DNA of 64,000 nt from Thermodesulfovibrio sp. (lineage in GTDB: Bacteria > Nitrospirota > Thermodesulfovibrionia > Thermodesulfovibrionales > UBA6898). Both the position numbers and the translations under genes were made by a program. Below the pieces are notes generated by a model. The model did no database searches. It was not told the DNA's origin and worked only from the letters and a program-made list of their open reading frames with translations. Position 1 is the stretch's first letter; every line of letters starts with the position of its first letter. The stretch covers positions 24,559 to 88,558 of the forward strand of contig PNOC01000008.1 of the NCBI GenBank assembly GCA_013824615.1. The letters run 5' to 3'. This document shows positions 63,077 to 64,000 of this stretch, piece after piece.

Positions 63077-64000
63077 ATGTATCTCGAACATTTCGGTCTC
63101 AAGGAAACTCCTTTTTCGATAGTCCCTGACCCGCGCTATCTCTATATGAGCAAGGGGCATCGCGAGGCGCTTGCTCATCTGCGTTACGGGATCAACAACA
63201 ACGCCGGTTTCGTTATGCTTACCGGCGAAGTGGGGGCAGGAAAAACGACAATCTGCCGGAGCCTCCTTAAACAGATGCCCGAGGATATCGAGACCGCCTT
63301 TATCCTTAACCCTCGGCTGACCGTCGAAGAACTTCTTGCCTCGGTCTGCGACGAGTTCCGGATCGATTATCCCAAAGGGAACACCAGCGTCAAGGTCTTT
63401 GTCGACGGGATCAACGAATACCTGCTGTCAGTTCACCGCTCAGGCAGGAGGGCCGTGCTGATCATTGAGGAAGCACAGAACCTGAACCCCGGAGTGCTCG
63501 AACAACTCAGGCTTCTCACAAACCTCGAAACCGAGCGGCGGAAGCTCCTGCAGATCATACTCCTGGGCCAGCCCGAACTGCGCGATATGCTCGACCGTCC
63601 TGAATTGCGTCAGCTTAGCCAAAGGATAACCGCGCGCTATCATCTCGGACCCCTGTCCAGCGGAGAGATAGATGCGTATATAGCTCATCGTATCGCTGTT
63701 GCGGGGTGCGAAGGCAGACTGTTCCCTTCGGCGCTGATGCCGAAGCTCTTTCACCTGAGCAACGGCATACCCAGGGTGATAAACGTGATATGCGACAGGG
63801 CGCTCCTGGGTGCGTGTGTTGAAGGCCAGCATGTTGTCAGCAGTGCTACCCTGATAAGGGCTGCTGCTGAAGTGTCCGGAGATACCGACGGAAGACAGGG
63901 ATGGCTCAAATCCCGATGGTCTCCGGCTGCTCTTGTTTTCGTTCTCTGCAGTGTTCTGTTTTCTTTCGTATATTATTATCATGGTAAAGCCTCTTCGGTT
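63077..64000 (+). CDS. ExeA/GspA-type AAA ATPase, cut by the window end
   Basis: At least 308 codons, open at the right edge. It begins YLEHFGLKETPFSIVPDPRYL, the family opening, then Walker A TGEVGAGKTTICR, Walker B RRAVLIIEEAQNL, the sensor QIILLGQPELRDML and ITARYHLGPLSSGEI. A membrane helix follows at about residues 279-302 (ALVFVLCSVLFSFVYYY), so a periplasmic part, often peptidoglycan-binding, would follow. ExeA/GspA proteins help insert the type II secretin or act in type IV pilus assembly. GGAGAGG is 6 nt before the ATG and TGGTATAGT lies just upstream. Confidence 0.9.
   Translation, partial: MYLEHFGLKETPFSIVPDPRYLYMSKGHREALAHLRYGINNNAGFVMLTGEVGAGKTTICRSLLKQMPEDIETAFILNPRLTVEELLASVCDEFRIDYPKGNTSVKVFVDGINEYLLSVHRSGRRAVLIIEEAQNLNPGVLEQLRLLTNLETERRKLLQIILLGQPELRDMLDRPELRQLSQRITARYHLGPLSSGEIDAYIAHRIAVAGCEGRLFPSALMPKLFHLSNGIPRVINVICDRALLGACVEGQHVVSSATLIRAAAEVSGDTDGRQGWLKSRWSPAALVFVLCSVLFSFVYYYHGKASSV

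Overview
The window looks like a chromosomal segment of a Gram-negative bacterium that lives without, or with little, oxygen. The evidence is a complete Tol-Pal envelope operon, lipoproteins, system II (ResB/CcsA-type) cytochrome c maturation genes, and an oxygen-defence cluster (PerR-like regulator, desulforedoxin, rubredoxin, flavodiiron protein) typical of strict anaerobes. The density of c-di-GMP and chemotaxis signalling genes and the overall gene mix suggest Nitrospirota (Thermodesulfovibrionia-like) or Desulfobacterota. This is inference from content only; no 16S rRNA is present.

Layout: 0-5.3 kb holds a partner-switching and c-di-GMP module (AAA ATPase/RsbW-type kinase fusion, STAS protein, GAF-HD-GYP), a DUF3786 protein, a small secreted six-cysteine protein and a LysE-type exporter. 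5.4-9.0 kb holds pgi, several small proteins (two sharing a duplicated 41-bp leader) and tRNA-Ser(UGA). 9.1-17.5 kb is one tightly overlapping run: tolQ-tolR-tolA/tonB-like-tolB-pal-cpoB-moaA-moaC-HD-ccsA-like-resB. 17.5-31 kb is mixed: trxB, a PerM-type permease, CBS and S4 proteins, an RMD1-like protein, a remarkable chemoreceptor with a haem-c sensor motif and a C-terminal PhnD-like domain, GGDEF/HDOD genes, a TlpA-like thioredoxin, orphan Opp/Dpp ATPases and a TPR protein. 31-36 kb is murJ and tig-clpP-clpX. 36-40.1 kb is the oxygen-stress cluster, with a divergent CobW-type GTPase. 40.2-49.4 kb holds hemA-ccsB with a tiny overlooked upstream gene, a histone-H1-like DUF4912 protein, polA, a double HD/HD-GYP protein and a zinc-ribbon protein.

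49.6-59.0 kb is an accessory island: type I restriction-modification (hsdR, hsdM, hsdS) with a DUF1016 nuclease gene inserted before hsdS, a PD-(D/E)XK/DUF5655 protein with an in-frame broken tail, an unknown protein, and three copies of a ~145-bp G/C-rich hairpin repeat, each of which carries the first codons of a DUF559 endonuclease gene. Only one of the three has the whole gene. 59.0-64.0 kb returns to core genes: ksgA, pdxA and yjbQ facing tyrS, a PII-like protein and an ExeA-type ATPase cut by the window edge.

A recurring regulatory theme is a TG-extended -10 box (TGGTATAAT-like) placed only 5-7 nt before a start codon that lacks a Shine-Dalgarno sequence (murJ, polA, tyrS, yjbQ, the RMD1-like gene, the DUF3786 gene). 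This implies frequent leaderless mRNAs. Where operons are internal, genes overlap by ATGA/TAATG junctions. Several genes too short for ordinary gene finding were located by reading the sequence: a 38-aa desulforedoxin, a 43-aa rubredoxin and a 56-aa CQLGCF protein.
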